Shown: one piece after another, positions 10,243-20,760 of the stretch
Position numbering within the stretch: the first letter of the stretch is position 1
Layout: every line of letters begins with the position of its first letter
From: Darksidea phi
Lineage: Eukaryota > Ascomycota > Dothideomycetes > Pleosporales > Lentitheciaceae
Length of the DNA: 64,000 nucleotides
Reading direction: 5' to 3'
Assembly (NCBI GenBank): GCA_030770425.1
Contig: JASJFT010000073.1
Coordinates: 62,001 to 126,000, forward strand
The notes under the pieces: model-generated
Database searches by the model: none
Told to the model about the DNA's origin: nothing
The model's input: the letters and a program-made list of their open reading frames with translations, nothing else
Position numbers and translations under genes: made by a program

Positions 10243-10986
10243 ATGGACCCCGAATACGTAACCCTCCTAAAAAACTTCAATAAGATCGCCACTCGTATCG
10301 TAAACTGTCAGCATGAACTCCTCGACGCTGAGAATTTTATTCAAGATACCTACAAAAAAATCATCGACACGTTCGAGGAAGATTACCGCCTGCTCGCGGT
10401 CGCATATCACACCACAGAGAAATGCGTGCGCTACCCTCCCGATGTCCCGGGGATCGTCGGGAACCCATTTGAGATTTCCAGCAAGGAAGAATACGCGAAG
10501 TTCTTCGTTCTGGTGGAGGGGCTCGTCGGCATCCTCGAAAAAGCCCTTAATGAGACCCAGATACATGGGCGCCCGGAAGCTTTTGAGCCTCGTGCCCACA
10601 TGGTGCAGCATTTGTATGTAGATGCGACGGAGTTAATACTGAGACTACTCCGCGTCAAACAAGATCTTGAGACGTACATAGGCATTCTCCAGAAGAAAAA
10701 TTTGAAATATCTTCAGGATAGTTCGATTGTTGCCTGGGATGAAACTGCCGCGTACAGGCCTGGTGAGACCGTGGATCCGATCCACAGGTGGCCGTTCAGG
10801 GCGGGCGAGGAATGGCGGTTGTTCTGTGCATGGGTATCAAGCCTACCGGAGACGCAACTTGCTGTGCGTGATGGTCGGTTGGTGGATGTGGCGATGAAGA
10901 TGTTGCATGAACGCCCGGAAAGGTATATGCCATCAGCGTCCGATAAATTGGTCAATTCTTTCTTCAGTTATTGGCTGAACGGGTAG
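10243..10986 (+). CDS. unrecognised tandem family, member 3
   Basis: 247-residue intact frame from ATG 10243 (context GAAAATGGAC). Helical throughout: an N-terminal coiled segment (LLKNFNKIATRIVNCQHELL), FEEDYRLLAVAYHTTEKCVRYP near 45-65, a helix VDATELILRLLRVKQDLETY near 125-145, and RAGEEWRLFCAWVSSLPETQ near 188-207. The blocks EEDYRLLAVAYH and LFCAWVSSLPE tie it to the two upstream genes. It lacks the disordered N-terminal extension of member 2. The A/T-rich leader at 10030-10240 contains many short CAA/ACC runs. Function unknown; the third gene of a head-to-tail array. Confidence 0.7.
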   Translation: MDPEYVTLLKNFNKIATRIVNCQHELLDAENFIQDTYKKIIDTFEEDYRLLAVAYHTTEKCVRYPPDVPGIVGNPFEISSKEEYAKFFVLVEGLVGILEKALNETQIHGRPEAFEPRAHMVQHLYVDATELILRLLRVKQDLETYIGILQKKNLKYLQDSSIVAWDETAAYRPGETVDPIHRWPFRAGEEWRLFCAWVSSLPETQLAVRDGRLVDVAMKMLHERPERYMPSASDKLVNSFFSYWLNG

Positions 10987-11853
10987 AGCGGGAGAAACAA
11001 GCTGGAGGAGTGATGACACATTGAAATCTGATGTTCTCCAAGCCTTGACAAATATAGTTGAGCAATGGAATTGTAACACGTAAACACTTGAAATTGATGC
11101 ACCAGTAATGGTAGAAAGCATGTGATGCTAGGCGGTAAGGTCGCCATATGGAATTAGTTAAATGTGAGTAAAGCACAAAAGCAAAGTTTGGGACAAATGG
11201 TATACGCAAACGTGGAAAACAACTTCATATGAGACCGGGTTCATAAGCCAGGGTTAATCCAGCCATGAGTCACAGAAACCAAGATGACTTTCGTATACGG
11301 TAGTCATTCCGTCTCCTCCCACAGCGTGGCGGCCGTCGCAACCCCTCAATCAAATTCGACTAAAGAAATCGGATATGGTGACCACGAGAACATCAGGCCA
11401 TCTTCGGTGGCCAGACCTGGCGGGCCGAAGAAAACCCCACGGATACGTAAAGCGCGACCGAGAAACACAGGTGAGGCTCTATGGAGGAGACCTTATTCGA
11501 CTGTCGAGAAGGGCGGGGCCACCATGGTCCAGCTGACCTTCAGGCTGCATGAGCGTATGCAAGTCGGAAGAATCCCTGCTCATTATACTCTCGGCTCCCA
11601 GGTTCGTGGAATAGTGAAGCGAAGATGCGGCCAATGAGAGTTCTATGGGAAACGGACCCAAGACGCGGTCCAACTGCAGATAGTAGGGTGGAGGAAATGT
11701 TCAAGTTTGCGGAACGAATTAACGCATGGCACTCGATCTGCTGCCGTCAAACCTAATATAAAGTTTCCAATAAAACCTGGATTTTTGAAAGGGCCAGTGT
11801 TCGGAGATGGTCTCGAATGCGATCCATGATATCTAGAACCAGGTGAAGAAGGG
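10987..11853. other. intergenic, no supported gene
   Basis: Between the end of array member 3 and the 3' end of the minus-strand coiled-coil gene. An open stretch at 11284-11637 (+) has low-complexity composition and no homology I recognise. Two 3' ends converge here. Confidence 0.4.
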
Positions 11854-13743
11854 TTAGATCGGGACCGCTACGAAGCCGTCAGTTGCAGTGTCGAATGCTA
11901 TCATGGGCGGATCGGCAATAGGTGGAGCTGCAGGCGGAGGGTCGGACAAATCCGGGCGTGGAGATCGGAACTTTTTTCGAGCGCGCCATTTGTGTCGCTT
12001 TGGAAGGTCTCTTGTACTTGGATACGGAGCTGGAGAAGTGTCCATTCGGAGACGGCCGTCTGGCAAGTCGCCTTCCCACAATTGTAACGCCAGATTAGCC
12101 CAGTCAGGAACTGTATGCGGAGACTCTTGTACTTGTCTTCGGAGCTCGAAAACTTCCAGTGGTGATACACGAAGCTTATGTAAAAGCCACCTATTCACGC
12201 GATTTCCTGTGCTTTCAAACGACATCAAGTAGTCACTTAATGTGGATTGTGTGTCGCTGTCTGTACCAAGGAGAAGAAGGCTGTCGCCATCGCCGAAGCT
12301 GTCGCCAAAATCCACGGAGAGATTGTCCAGAAACCGTTCGGGTATCTCATCAATGGGAGGAAGATATACCCCACTAAGGAAGCTTTCGGTAGTCTCTTCG
12401 TACGGAGGAAGGTCTACATCATCTACAAAGTGTACAGTGGTCTTCCTGATGGGTAGTGGATCGAGTCCTTGGAGACTAAACCTCATTCTGACATCTCCAG
12501 ACTCGAACTCCGGGGCAGTTCCAGAGCCATCCAGCTCCACGCTCCCGGGCTCTGCTTGGAAATTCTCAGTGATGTCCATTGGATTATCCTCTGCTGGGAC
12601 GTTGCTCAACATGCTGGGGTTTTGTCGGCCGGCATCAATTGCATTGGAGGAATATCTCGCACCACTAGGCGGTCCCTCATTGGTCTGTGGCAGATTACCC
12701 TCCCCCGACGATGCACCGCTATCAGAGCTATGTGCAACGAAAGGAAGCTGGCCAACTTTAACCTTGTCGCCGATAAAGGCGCCCTGGAATAGACTGTACT
12801 GTCTTGGTTCTTGCTCTCTCTTCTGTCGCTCTTCTGGGCCGGAGGCTACGGATGGTGGCTCAAACATAATGGTCGACGGAATGGTATCATTCGTTGATGC
12901 TCCCGGTCGAAGTTTAAAAAACCTCTCGAAACGTACTTCCAAAGCTTCATATTTCTGTTCAAGGGCAAATTCTTCTGCACCGAGCTTGATATCCCATTCT
13001 TCGTATTCCATCTCCTCGGGTCCGACCAAGTCTCGAGCAGTCTGTGCAGCCTCGAATAATTCTTCCACTTTCGGGTCTTCAGAAACAGTACCCTTGGCTT
13101 TACATTCCCGTAAGTAGTTCATGTAGTCGATATCGTGTTTAGAGACGTTCTCGCGGTAAAGCCTTAATCTCGTTCTTCTTTCTTGCACCTGTACGCGAGT
13201 CTGGACAACATTTCCCTGCATAGACACAAATTCCGCGAGCTCATCCATGAACTTTTCATACAGCTTATATGCGACTGGATCGATTGTTGGTAATCCTTCC
13301 GGGCCGGCAATAAACGGATTGAGTCCCATGGGTCGGCCTGGCGGGAGGTCTGGCATGGTATCGTGAAGATGGGGCTGCAGACCGGGAGCCGGCCTGCCAT
13401 CGGGGCCGGGTGGAGGCGGCATCCACGTTGAATCTGGGGCTTGAGCGCCTGGGTTGACATCATCGTCGACTCGAAAGCGCACGGTCGGCTGTTTCAAGAT
13501 GCTTTTGGGCCGGTACGGACCCAAATCTGAGCCCGACCTGCTTGAAGACCGTCTTGCGGTTCCTGGACGCTCCGGATCTTCCTTTTCATCATCCAGGCCG
13601 GTTTCACGTTCAGTGCTATCCTTCTCTCGCTCTCTGCGTTTCGAGCGCTCCAGCCTGTGTAATACGTAGTCGATCTCCTCCTATACGGATGTAAGCTTGG
13701 CAAGGATTGGCGCTACGATAACACTTACATGCGATTGATCCAT
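11854..13743 (-). CDS. coiled-coil family protein, copy 1 (partner of DUF6590 copy 1)
   Basis: Two exons, 13743-13729 and 13680-11854, give 613 residues. The 48-nt intron has donor GTAAGT and acceptor TAG. The N-terminus MDQSH-EEIDYVLHRLERSKRRERE continues into a disordered, Pro-rich part with the basic SILKQPTVRF segment (about residues 60-75). A helical region follows (about 130-280: KLYEKFMDELAEFV ... EERRTRLRLY-like ... ARDLVGPEEMEYEEWDIKLGAEEF ... EVRFERFFKL), then a long acidic Ser/Pro-rich tail. The helical block resembles those of the genes at 20761-22155 and 24608-26905 in order and spacing: ER-rich helix, LRE/VLRQF turn, second helix with ARDL/ERDVL. It is transcribed away from the DUF6590 gene at 14258, with 514 bp between the starts. 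No known domain recognised; a scaffold role is only a guess. Confidence 0.75.
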
Positions 13744-14257
13744 CTTCTTGAAGGTGAAGAATAATCGCGTACGTATGGCAAGTCTCTCATGCTCATATAT
13801 CAGCACGTGCAGGGAGATGGGGCGCGCACTGCTTAGATATCATTCCCAACACTTCAGCGAACCGAGCGTCCGGAATCCAGCGCTATGGGTGGCTATTGTC
13901 AAGCCCTCGAAACTGCAAAAAGTGTGTAGAGGCGATGATGGTTGTTGTGTGAAATAGACTGAGGTGTGCTGAGTTCAGAGAAGGCACAAGCCACTGAGCG
14001 GCCGCGGCGTGCGGCACGCTAAATTAGTATTCACCCCACCCCCGCATGTAAGACCTTATCACTGCAACAACTTCCGGCCACCATTGGTGCGCGTCAGCTT
14101 ATATGGCTTCTCAAAGCGGCCAAATGAGTAAAGAGCCTCTTCTCGGCATTGCCTGGGCCGCTCCGGTCCTCCCCGTCATGCGGCGGTGGCTTTAAGTAGG
14201 CAACCCCGCCCTAACGCGTGATGATGGAACAACATCCGCCTTTGCAATGAGGCGAAC
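13744..14257. promoter_or_regulatory. shared divergent promoter region of pair 1
   Basis: 514 bp between the start of the coiled-coil gene (minus) and the start of the DUF6590 gene (plus). It must hold both promoters. It is locally GC-rich (GCGGCCGCGGCG near 14000, CCCCACCCCCGC near 14035). No specific operator can be claimed. The same head-to-head geometry recurs at 20221-20760 and 26906-27643. Confidence 0.5.
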
Positions 14258-15352
14258 ATGAGCAGATTCACGTCCTGGGTATGGTCTTCAGAGCATGACC
14301 AGTTCTATTGCGCTCAATACAACGAACATAACCAGTTCGTCCGGTATCACTGGTCAAGTGCGGCTGACGGGCCATCCCCGGCTGCGGCGCCAATACAGGT
14401 GTAAGTTCGCCTTGTTACTTGAGAGACTGGGAAGCTTTCAGATACCAGCTTCTAGCGAGCCTCAAAAACCTAATAGATACATAGCCAGCCTGCAAATACA
14501 CCTCGAACAGTTCCAGAAACAACCTTCACGCCGCATACAACCTTTTCGACGCCGAACTCACCCCCCGGGGTCTATACCTCACAACCCGCTCAGCCGTTCC
14601 TTCCTTGGGATGTCCGGGAATCAGTTGGAGGCGATAAGCCGCGTCGTCTGATCAAGACCGGCCCGGAGAGCAAGAACACAGAAACCCTTGATACCCGTAA
14701 GGCATAGTAATTCATGAGTAGCGGTCATTACTTATGCCTCACAGGGTTTGCAAGAGTAATTGCAGATCATGTTCCGCTCTTCTTCGTTCGTGGTCGTGTA
14801 CGTTTCTCATGCGACGGTGTCACGCGCGCCATGTCATGAAGTTCCGTAGAATCCGATAACTAAAACAATGACTGACTGACTTCTTCTCAGGTCTTTAAGA
14901 TGCTCTGGATAGAGCCGGCTGGGCAGGCGAACCCTGGACAGACTCGCGGGTCTACCCACTTCAGCGTCGTAACCTGGGGCGAAACTGCTTACGCTGAAAT
15001 CCGACGATTCATCGTAGTGAACCCTAAGGGCACTTTCAGTCAGTGCATTCCGATACAGACATACCGCGGGCAGGGCACACTCAAACCTGGGTTGCTTGTG
15101 CACGATCACGGCGTCGTTTATACTGGAGGTTATTCCACCCCAGCACCCAGCCTTCTCTATGGTGAAGGCATCACGAAACAACCCATTCGTGTCGAACCGA
15201 GAGGCAACGAATTTCTTCTCAAGGAGTCGAGAATAAATTTTGGAAAGCCATACGCGGTGGAGCACAACGTGAAAGTAATGGAGATTGGCATGGTTGCGCA
15301 GGAGCATATGCATCTCCTCAAGTCATACTTTGAGGCAGCGACCAGAACTTGA
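14258..15352 (+). CDS. DUF6590 protein, copy 1
   Basis: Four exons: 14258-14398, 14489-14696, 14745-14797, 14891-15352; 287 residues. Intron 1 uses GTGTAAG with a CTAAT branch and acceptor CCAG at 14488; introns 2 and 3 end in CACAG and TCTCAG. The N-terminus has a WVWSSEHDQFYCAQYNEHNQ aromatic module (residues 7-26), then a Pro/Thr linker. The DUF6590 domain follows from about residue 123 (FFVRGRVFKMLW), with EIRRFIVVNPKG, CIPIQTYRGQGTLKPG, HGVVYTGG, SRINFGKPYAVEHNVKV and the final helix HMHLLKSYF. DUF6590 is a fungal domain with no assigned function. The intron found at CTCL/SIQTY in the other copies is absent here. Divergent partner is the coiled-coil gene at 11854-13743. Confidence 0.82.
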
Positions 15353-16701
15353 ACGCATCTCTTCTCGCTTACTTATTGTTCTTACTTCCAAAATCATTCC
15401 ATGGGCATAGCGTGTCTCATATTCTGCACAATCGCAGATCTGAGTTTCGCAATTAGCAACTGCCCGCCCTCAACATACGCCGCGGTCAACTCTTTGTATC
15501 CCTATCTTTCATTAATAATCCGAAAGGTGGGTGTACTTTTGGTAGGGTGGTATAACGGGTGTTCGTTTCATTGAGCTAAAATAAACGACAGAATGCTAAA
15601 TTTCTTCCTTTTTCAAACTACTTTGTGCCAAATATGGCATTTTGCGCCTTACGATGCTAGCTATCTACGAATATCCAAGTTATACAAGCAAGATTAATCC
15701 AGCACAACTGATGATCATAGAAGAGCTTAGACCCCTTGATTCTTGTTGTAGTCACCTGACGGTTGAGGCCGGCGGCCACAGTCATCCGGATGGATGGTAA
15801 GCTGGGTCGCGGGCTCTGTGCGGTCTTTTCTCGTATTTCAGCTACAACTGTGCCTTCACTCAGTCTATGTGTTGTTCTGGATGTTTCATCTCAATTTCAC
15901 TGGGCGCGACGTAACTCAACTATACCGCTGGTGGCTGTGTTCGATAGCATACTGATTTTAATGATAGATAACTTGCATCTTCGTATTCGTTACGTCACAA
16001 TCCTCTTATTTGTTGCCCTTGATCAAGAAGAAGTGAGGTAGTCCGCCGTGGTTAACCATCCCAAAGAATAACGATCAAAATGACCGCACAGGTCTCCGGG
16101 CAATATCCGCAGAACCAAAAAGGAAGAAGACATAGCATAATGAGATAATGTAACGACATAACTGAAGCAATCGAAAACGGTACCCAGTTGAAAAGCCTAT
16201 ATGGATTCTTTTTCCCGACTTTGCGCTTTGTCCTGGCTTTGCGCTTTGTCGCGAGTAGAAACGGCAGGTATGTATCCAGGCTGTAACAGCGGATGGATGA
16301 CTGAAAAAGTGTCTAGCTGGTTTAAAGTAATACAAAGCCTCACACTCCTTCAAAAACGAGATTATGGCAGTTGCTCGATGATAAGAGAGGGATGGGGCTT
16401 GAAACGTACGGTACATCGCTCGTGTATTGCATGCTTCGTGCCCGAAGATCTGTCATGTTGTGCTTGTTACTGAGAAGCTTCCAGGGTGTAGCCAAAGCTC
16501 ATATAACGAGGGCACTTCGGCCGAGATCTCCATGGTTGCCTAAATAAGCGCCAGCCACGCTCGGCTTGCCCCAGCCGACCCCTGTGAAGCCTATCATAGT
16601 CCTGGGGTTGTGTGATCGCTGTGCCTACGCTCCTTGAATAAAGCGTTGATCCCACACTGCACTGTTGCTGGCCTTTTTAACTTGAAAACATTTTTTTGGG
16701 C
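15353..16701. other. intergenic, no supported gene
   Basis: Short open frames only (15763-16041 plus, 16075-16416 minus), without recognisable motifs. A perfect 13-base direct repeat (TTTGCGCTTTGTC) separated by 5 bases lies at about 16214-16244. AT-rich at 15480-15720. Confidence 0.4.
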
Positions 16702-17821
16702 ATGTCGATGACCAACGGAAAGTTGTTTTCCAAATCGTCTTTGGAAGACACTGGGCCTGACACTAGAGCGGAGGCTTCCAACCATCAATGCTTTCTGGAC
16801 CCACCTAAACCCGGCGGAACACGATTCTCTCGAGGATAACACAGCCTGGTTTGAATTCTTGCGGAAAACACCGCAAAGCTTGCATCTCCGCGCCTCGAAG
16901 TTTGCGATACAGGAATGAGACGTGCTGTTTTCTACGGTCATTAACTTGAGCGCCAATCGAACCTTGGCGAGAAATTCTCTCACAAGGGATGTCGAGAAAG
17001 AATACTTGAATACTACCGGCGCTGCTATCGGCCGCTCTATCGAGCTCGTGGCTCGTCTTTGGGTAGGGACCAACATACGTTCAAAGAGCCTCTCTATTAG
17101 ACCAAGGAATCCGCGAGATTGTCATGTCGATTGGCAGGGCGATCAATCTCTCCAAGGAATGATCATTGGGCAGTTCCAGTTGGACCAAAGTAACACTAAA
17201 TTCACGGAAATTTCATTCGACGAGTCGCTTACTGCTGCAAACTTGAGGAACATATGCCGGTTCCATATTCGGTGGACCGATAGTCTCATAGATCACTTAA
17301 ATCTGGAAGGACCACGAGGACAGAGATGCTTGTCGATTTATAGGCACAGAATCTGCCTTATCAATCACTGGGGAGCGCAGGAACCGACTGTTATCCCAGC
17401 GGAGATTCTAGACGAGGCCATACGTACACTTGACCTTCTGTTTCCCTTTGGCGACCCAAAAACTGAAGCTTTGCTGGAGGAAGAGAAAGTTCAGCTTTTG
17501 ACAGAGTTTCCATTTGGAACGCATCGAGCAACCGGGCTTGATGAATTCAAGCATTGGAGAGGCGACCTTGCACAGCTATTGAAAATTTTCAGCGGACCTC
17601 CGGACACCATGTTGCGAACATTGTTTGATACAAGAAACATCTCTCAGCTTGCAACCTTATGGGTGGCAATATTCGCAGTCTTTTTCTTGACGATATTATT
17701 TAGCGTTCTCTCAACTGTCTACTCGGTCAAGCAGTATCATGTAGCCCTCAAGTCATATGAACTTGCCCTGGCCCAGGCTTGTCAGCAAACACCCACGACA
17801 TTGCTGATATTCTTCGGTTAA
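16702..17821 (+). pseudogene. fungal single-TM protein of unknown function, broken by a frameshift and a TGA
   Basis: ATG 16702 begins MSMTNGKLFSKSSLEDTGPDTRA. Near 16755-16770 the reading shifts frame into LERRLPTINAFWTHL..., which runs to TGA 16916-16918 and continues in the same frame as DVLFSTVINLSANRTLARN to 17821. The distal part has LTAANLRNICRFHIRWTDSLIDHLNL, then a C-terminal transmembrane segment (about 17650-17725: TLWVAIFAVFFLTILFSVLS) and a YELALAQACQQ tail. This matches a widespread fungal family known to me only as hypothetical proteins with a C-terminal membrane anchor. One indel and one nonsense codon make it a recent pseudogene; an unannotated intron could explain the frameshift but not easily the TGA. 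Confidence 0.6.
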
Positions 17822-18240
17822 CGAAGCGCAAGCGTTTTTCAAAGCCAGTGGATTGTGGCGACGTGCTATTGGCGGCGCCAACATGGAGAAACACCCTAGA
17901 TGCGGCATATTATCCGGACCGCGCCATTTCTGAGGCTCTTGCTATACTGTCTAGGTACGCTTCGAAAATTTGCTGCATTGTAGGTGACAACTAGAATAAA
18001 TAAACAGGAATGGAATCAAATCTCGTTGTAATCACATATGAGCTCATCATATAGACTCTGTAACATAAACGAATACTGAACACTGAAATCGTTAAGATCG
18101 TGGAAAAGAGATCATGCCAATGGCGAAATGCCAACAGAAAACGTATTCATAGCATCATATAAGATGCGGTAAGTGCACTCATTTGCAGGTTTGAGCTGCA
18201 AGAGTATCGGGCGAACCGATCAATCTCAACGCGAAAAATA
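17822..18240. other. intergenic between converging 3' ends
   Basis: 419 bp, AT-rich, between the broken TM gene (plus) and the DUF6590 copy 2 gene (minus). An open stretch continues past 17821 in another frame but has no supporting motif. Confidence 0.4.
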
Positions 18241-20220
18241 TCACCCTCTTCGGCCATAATAACTCTTTTGTCTTCTTCCATGGTCCCGATTCGATGCCTG
18301 CAAGCTAAAATCCCTGGGCGGTGGTGCCGATCCAGGATACGCGTAGGATGTATTAGCCGCGGGAGGAGCCATGCCTCCCGCTGCTGCGCCTGGTTGCCGA
18401 TATGCAGCTGAATGTATATAAGGCGTCTGTTGATGATCAGGCCTTGTGTCTTCTTGGATTGAAGCCATTGGGAATTGTGGTCTACACTCTGATGCCGAAC
18501 CAGAAGCAAATCCTCCGCCAGGAACGAATCCGGATGGCCCCGAAGCAGCAGCAGTCCCCTCGTGAGATACAGGCAGCGGCGCAGCTTCGCTCTGAGCGAA
18601 ATACGTAGACGACGGTGCTGCAAATGATGAGTACCGATCTGCAGGTGGTAGAGGATTGGCTCCGCTGAGTCCCCAGTGGGAATTGAATTGAGAAATAAGT
18701 TTCCACTCCTCAGCCGGATCGACGTAGCCAAACTTCTCGACTTTAACGTTGTGTTCGACAGTATATACCTTGACAAAATTAACTCGTGATCTAGGGTCCA
18801 TCTTGTTATCCCAAGGCTTCCTTTCGTTATCGCCAATTACACGGATAGGTTGTCCCATGGGCAACTCGTTGGGACGTCTGGGATATTCACCCGGCAATTG
18901 TTGCGGGGGTTCCGCACCTGTGTACATTATAGCGTGCTGGCTCTTTACTTTCGTATTAGTTACGCCTTGTCCTTGGTACGTCTGGATTGACCTGGGTTGG
19001 TTAGTAAATGTCTATGTCTCTTGGGCTCCACCTCTTCAACTATATACCCACTAAGCAAGCTTACAGCCCCGTCTTATATTATATTAAAAAGGGTTACTCA
19101 CAGACAAGTGCAGCAATTGTGTCCTTCGCGAACGACTACGAACCAGCGAATCTTACAAAACACACGTTGTCCATTGCAGTTAACTGGCTTCTCGCGGATG
19201 GAACCTTCGGGAGCAGTTGCAATAGTCACTTTGCCAGCATCGCCGGCCAGCTCAGGCCAGAGCATCCTGAACACGACGCCAACTTTGAAGAATGCGTAGC
19301 CTGGGTCTCTAACGTAAAAGCCTGATGATAGGCGTTAGTTTAATCATTTGTATGGACCGTGGCGCAGACTCACTAGGATCGAGCGGTTCCGCAGATCCTA
19401 TAGTTCCTCGAATCTTCCACCGGTGTCTCTTTCCCTGGTTCTGCAGCTCCTGTGGAAGAACTTCCTCACCTGGATCTAACTCTAAATCGCGATAGACTTC
19501 TTTTTCTTGTTCGCTAGTTGACCTTTGTAAACTCGAAGCTGTGGGGTACTGGTAAGAGCTCTGGACGGGAGTGTCACACCCTGGACCCCACGGATTTTGA
19601 TCACCTTGGGGAACACCATAATGGCCTTGATTGTAGAACGGAAGTGCATTGAGCTGGTGACTATAAGGATGTTGGTTTGGGAATGATCGCGGGTACCCTT
19701 GGTAGTGCGGGTATTGTTGACCGCCATGACCGCAATACTGTGATTGAGAGGCTTGACTACAGCGGTTTGGGTCTCCAGGTTGTGCGTTTAGTTCATAGGC
19801 ATGTTGACCATGGCCCCGTCTGAAGAAACTTGCAGAAGCTATTGGACCGGCCGATTGAGCAGTGTTTACGCTTGCTGGAACCTGGTCGTCGGCACCGTCA
19901 CCGGTGTGGGTGGGTGCAGCGCCATCGCTGAATGACATGTTTGACATCGCTGAGAGGACGCTATAATCACTGCCACTCTGACTCAGATTCCGTGCGTGAG
20001 ATGTAGCTGACGCGGCAACCGGCGCCGCTTGTGTTTGCCTTTCACATACGTATCAGAAAGATGTAACTTAATAATGCTCTACAATAAGTGCCACTCACCT
20101 GCCATCCTGATTCGGAGCTGAAATTCTCTCGCCATCTTCGTATACGTAAGAGTGCACATCGTGATCGTAGTAGTACTTCTTTTTCCGACCGGCATCCCAC
20201 TCCCACTCGGTGGACACCAT
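18241..20220 (-). CDS. DUF6590 protein, copy 2
   Basis: Four exons: 20220-20099, 20038-19375 or 19374 (end within a Ser codon), 19321-19102, 18991-18241. The N-terminus is MVSTEWEWDAGRKKKYYYDH, the WxW-YYY module also seen in the kinase fusion at 29791. A Gln/Gly/Tyr-rich disordered region fills exon 2. Exon 3 holds SFYVRDPGYAFFKVGVVFRM, ending in CTCL. Exon 4 starts SIQTYQGQGVTN and continues HAIMYTG, NELPMGQPIRV, SRVNFVKVYTVEHNVKV, KFGYVDP. Unlike copies 1 and 3 it carries about 130 extra C-terminal residues rich in Ala/Pro/Gly/Tyr and ending in a basic tail (RRQKSYYGRRG), possibly nucleic-acid or nuclear related (guess). All introns have GT...AG ends; the last shares its position with copies 3 and 4. 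Divergent partner is the coiled-coil gene at 20761. Confidence 0.82.
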
Positions 20221-20760
20221 CGGCACGGGTGGGGTCAGTTCCGTGTTCTAGCATCCTCCCGCATGAGCGGTTTAAATACCGCAGACGCGGCAGTCTCCTA
20301 GGTCGCACGAGTTGCGGCTCAAATATTGGAGTAGATCAATTGGTGGTTTCTGAGGTCGACCGAACCCACCCAGCGTTGGACAGCTCATGCATGCAGCTCT
20401 CTGCACGAGACGCCATGCTCCGTAATGAAAGGATATGGATCCGTGTAATCTATGCAGCCTTGACGGGGATGAACGCCACTCCTGCTGCACCCCTGTCACC
20501 ATCCCAATTCGAACAAGCGAGGGGCTATTCCGCGATGCGACTCCACCTCCACCTCACACCTCTATTACAACGACTTTAGTCCATGGGGATCAGGCTTAGG
20601 CAAGTCCACGCTAGATCCTCATGTCGGGAACGGCGGCTGAACAGCCACCCGTTTCTACAGACCCGGATGTCCCGCTGCCGGCTAGGTAAGGTCATGAATG
20701 CGTGGCGATAGTGCGTAAGGCTGACTGACCCTACGAAGCCGTGGGGAGGGGACGACGGAG
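20221..20760. promoter_or_regulatory. shared divergent promoter region of pair 2
   Basis: 540 bp between the DUF6590 copy 2 start (minus) and the coiled-coil copy 2 start (plus). GC-neutral, with no gene. Comparison with 13744-14257 and 26906-27643 by eye gave no long shared motif. Confidence 0.5.

Noticed and set aside
12242..13117. 291-codon plus-strand frame over the coiled-coil gene copy 1
   Set aside because: Opposite-strand shadow; Ser-rich composition mirrors the acidic/Ser-rich minus-strand protein.
18147..18836. 229-codon minus frame overlapping the last exon of DUF6590 copy 2
   Set aside because: Wrong frame; the DUF6590 motifs are all in the 18241-18991 frame.
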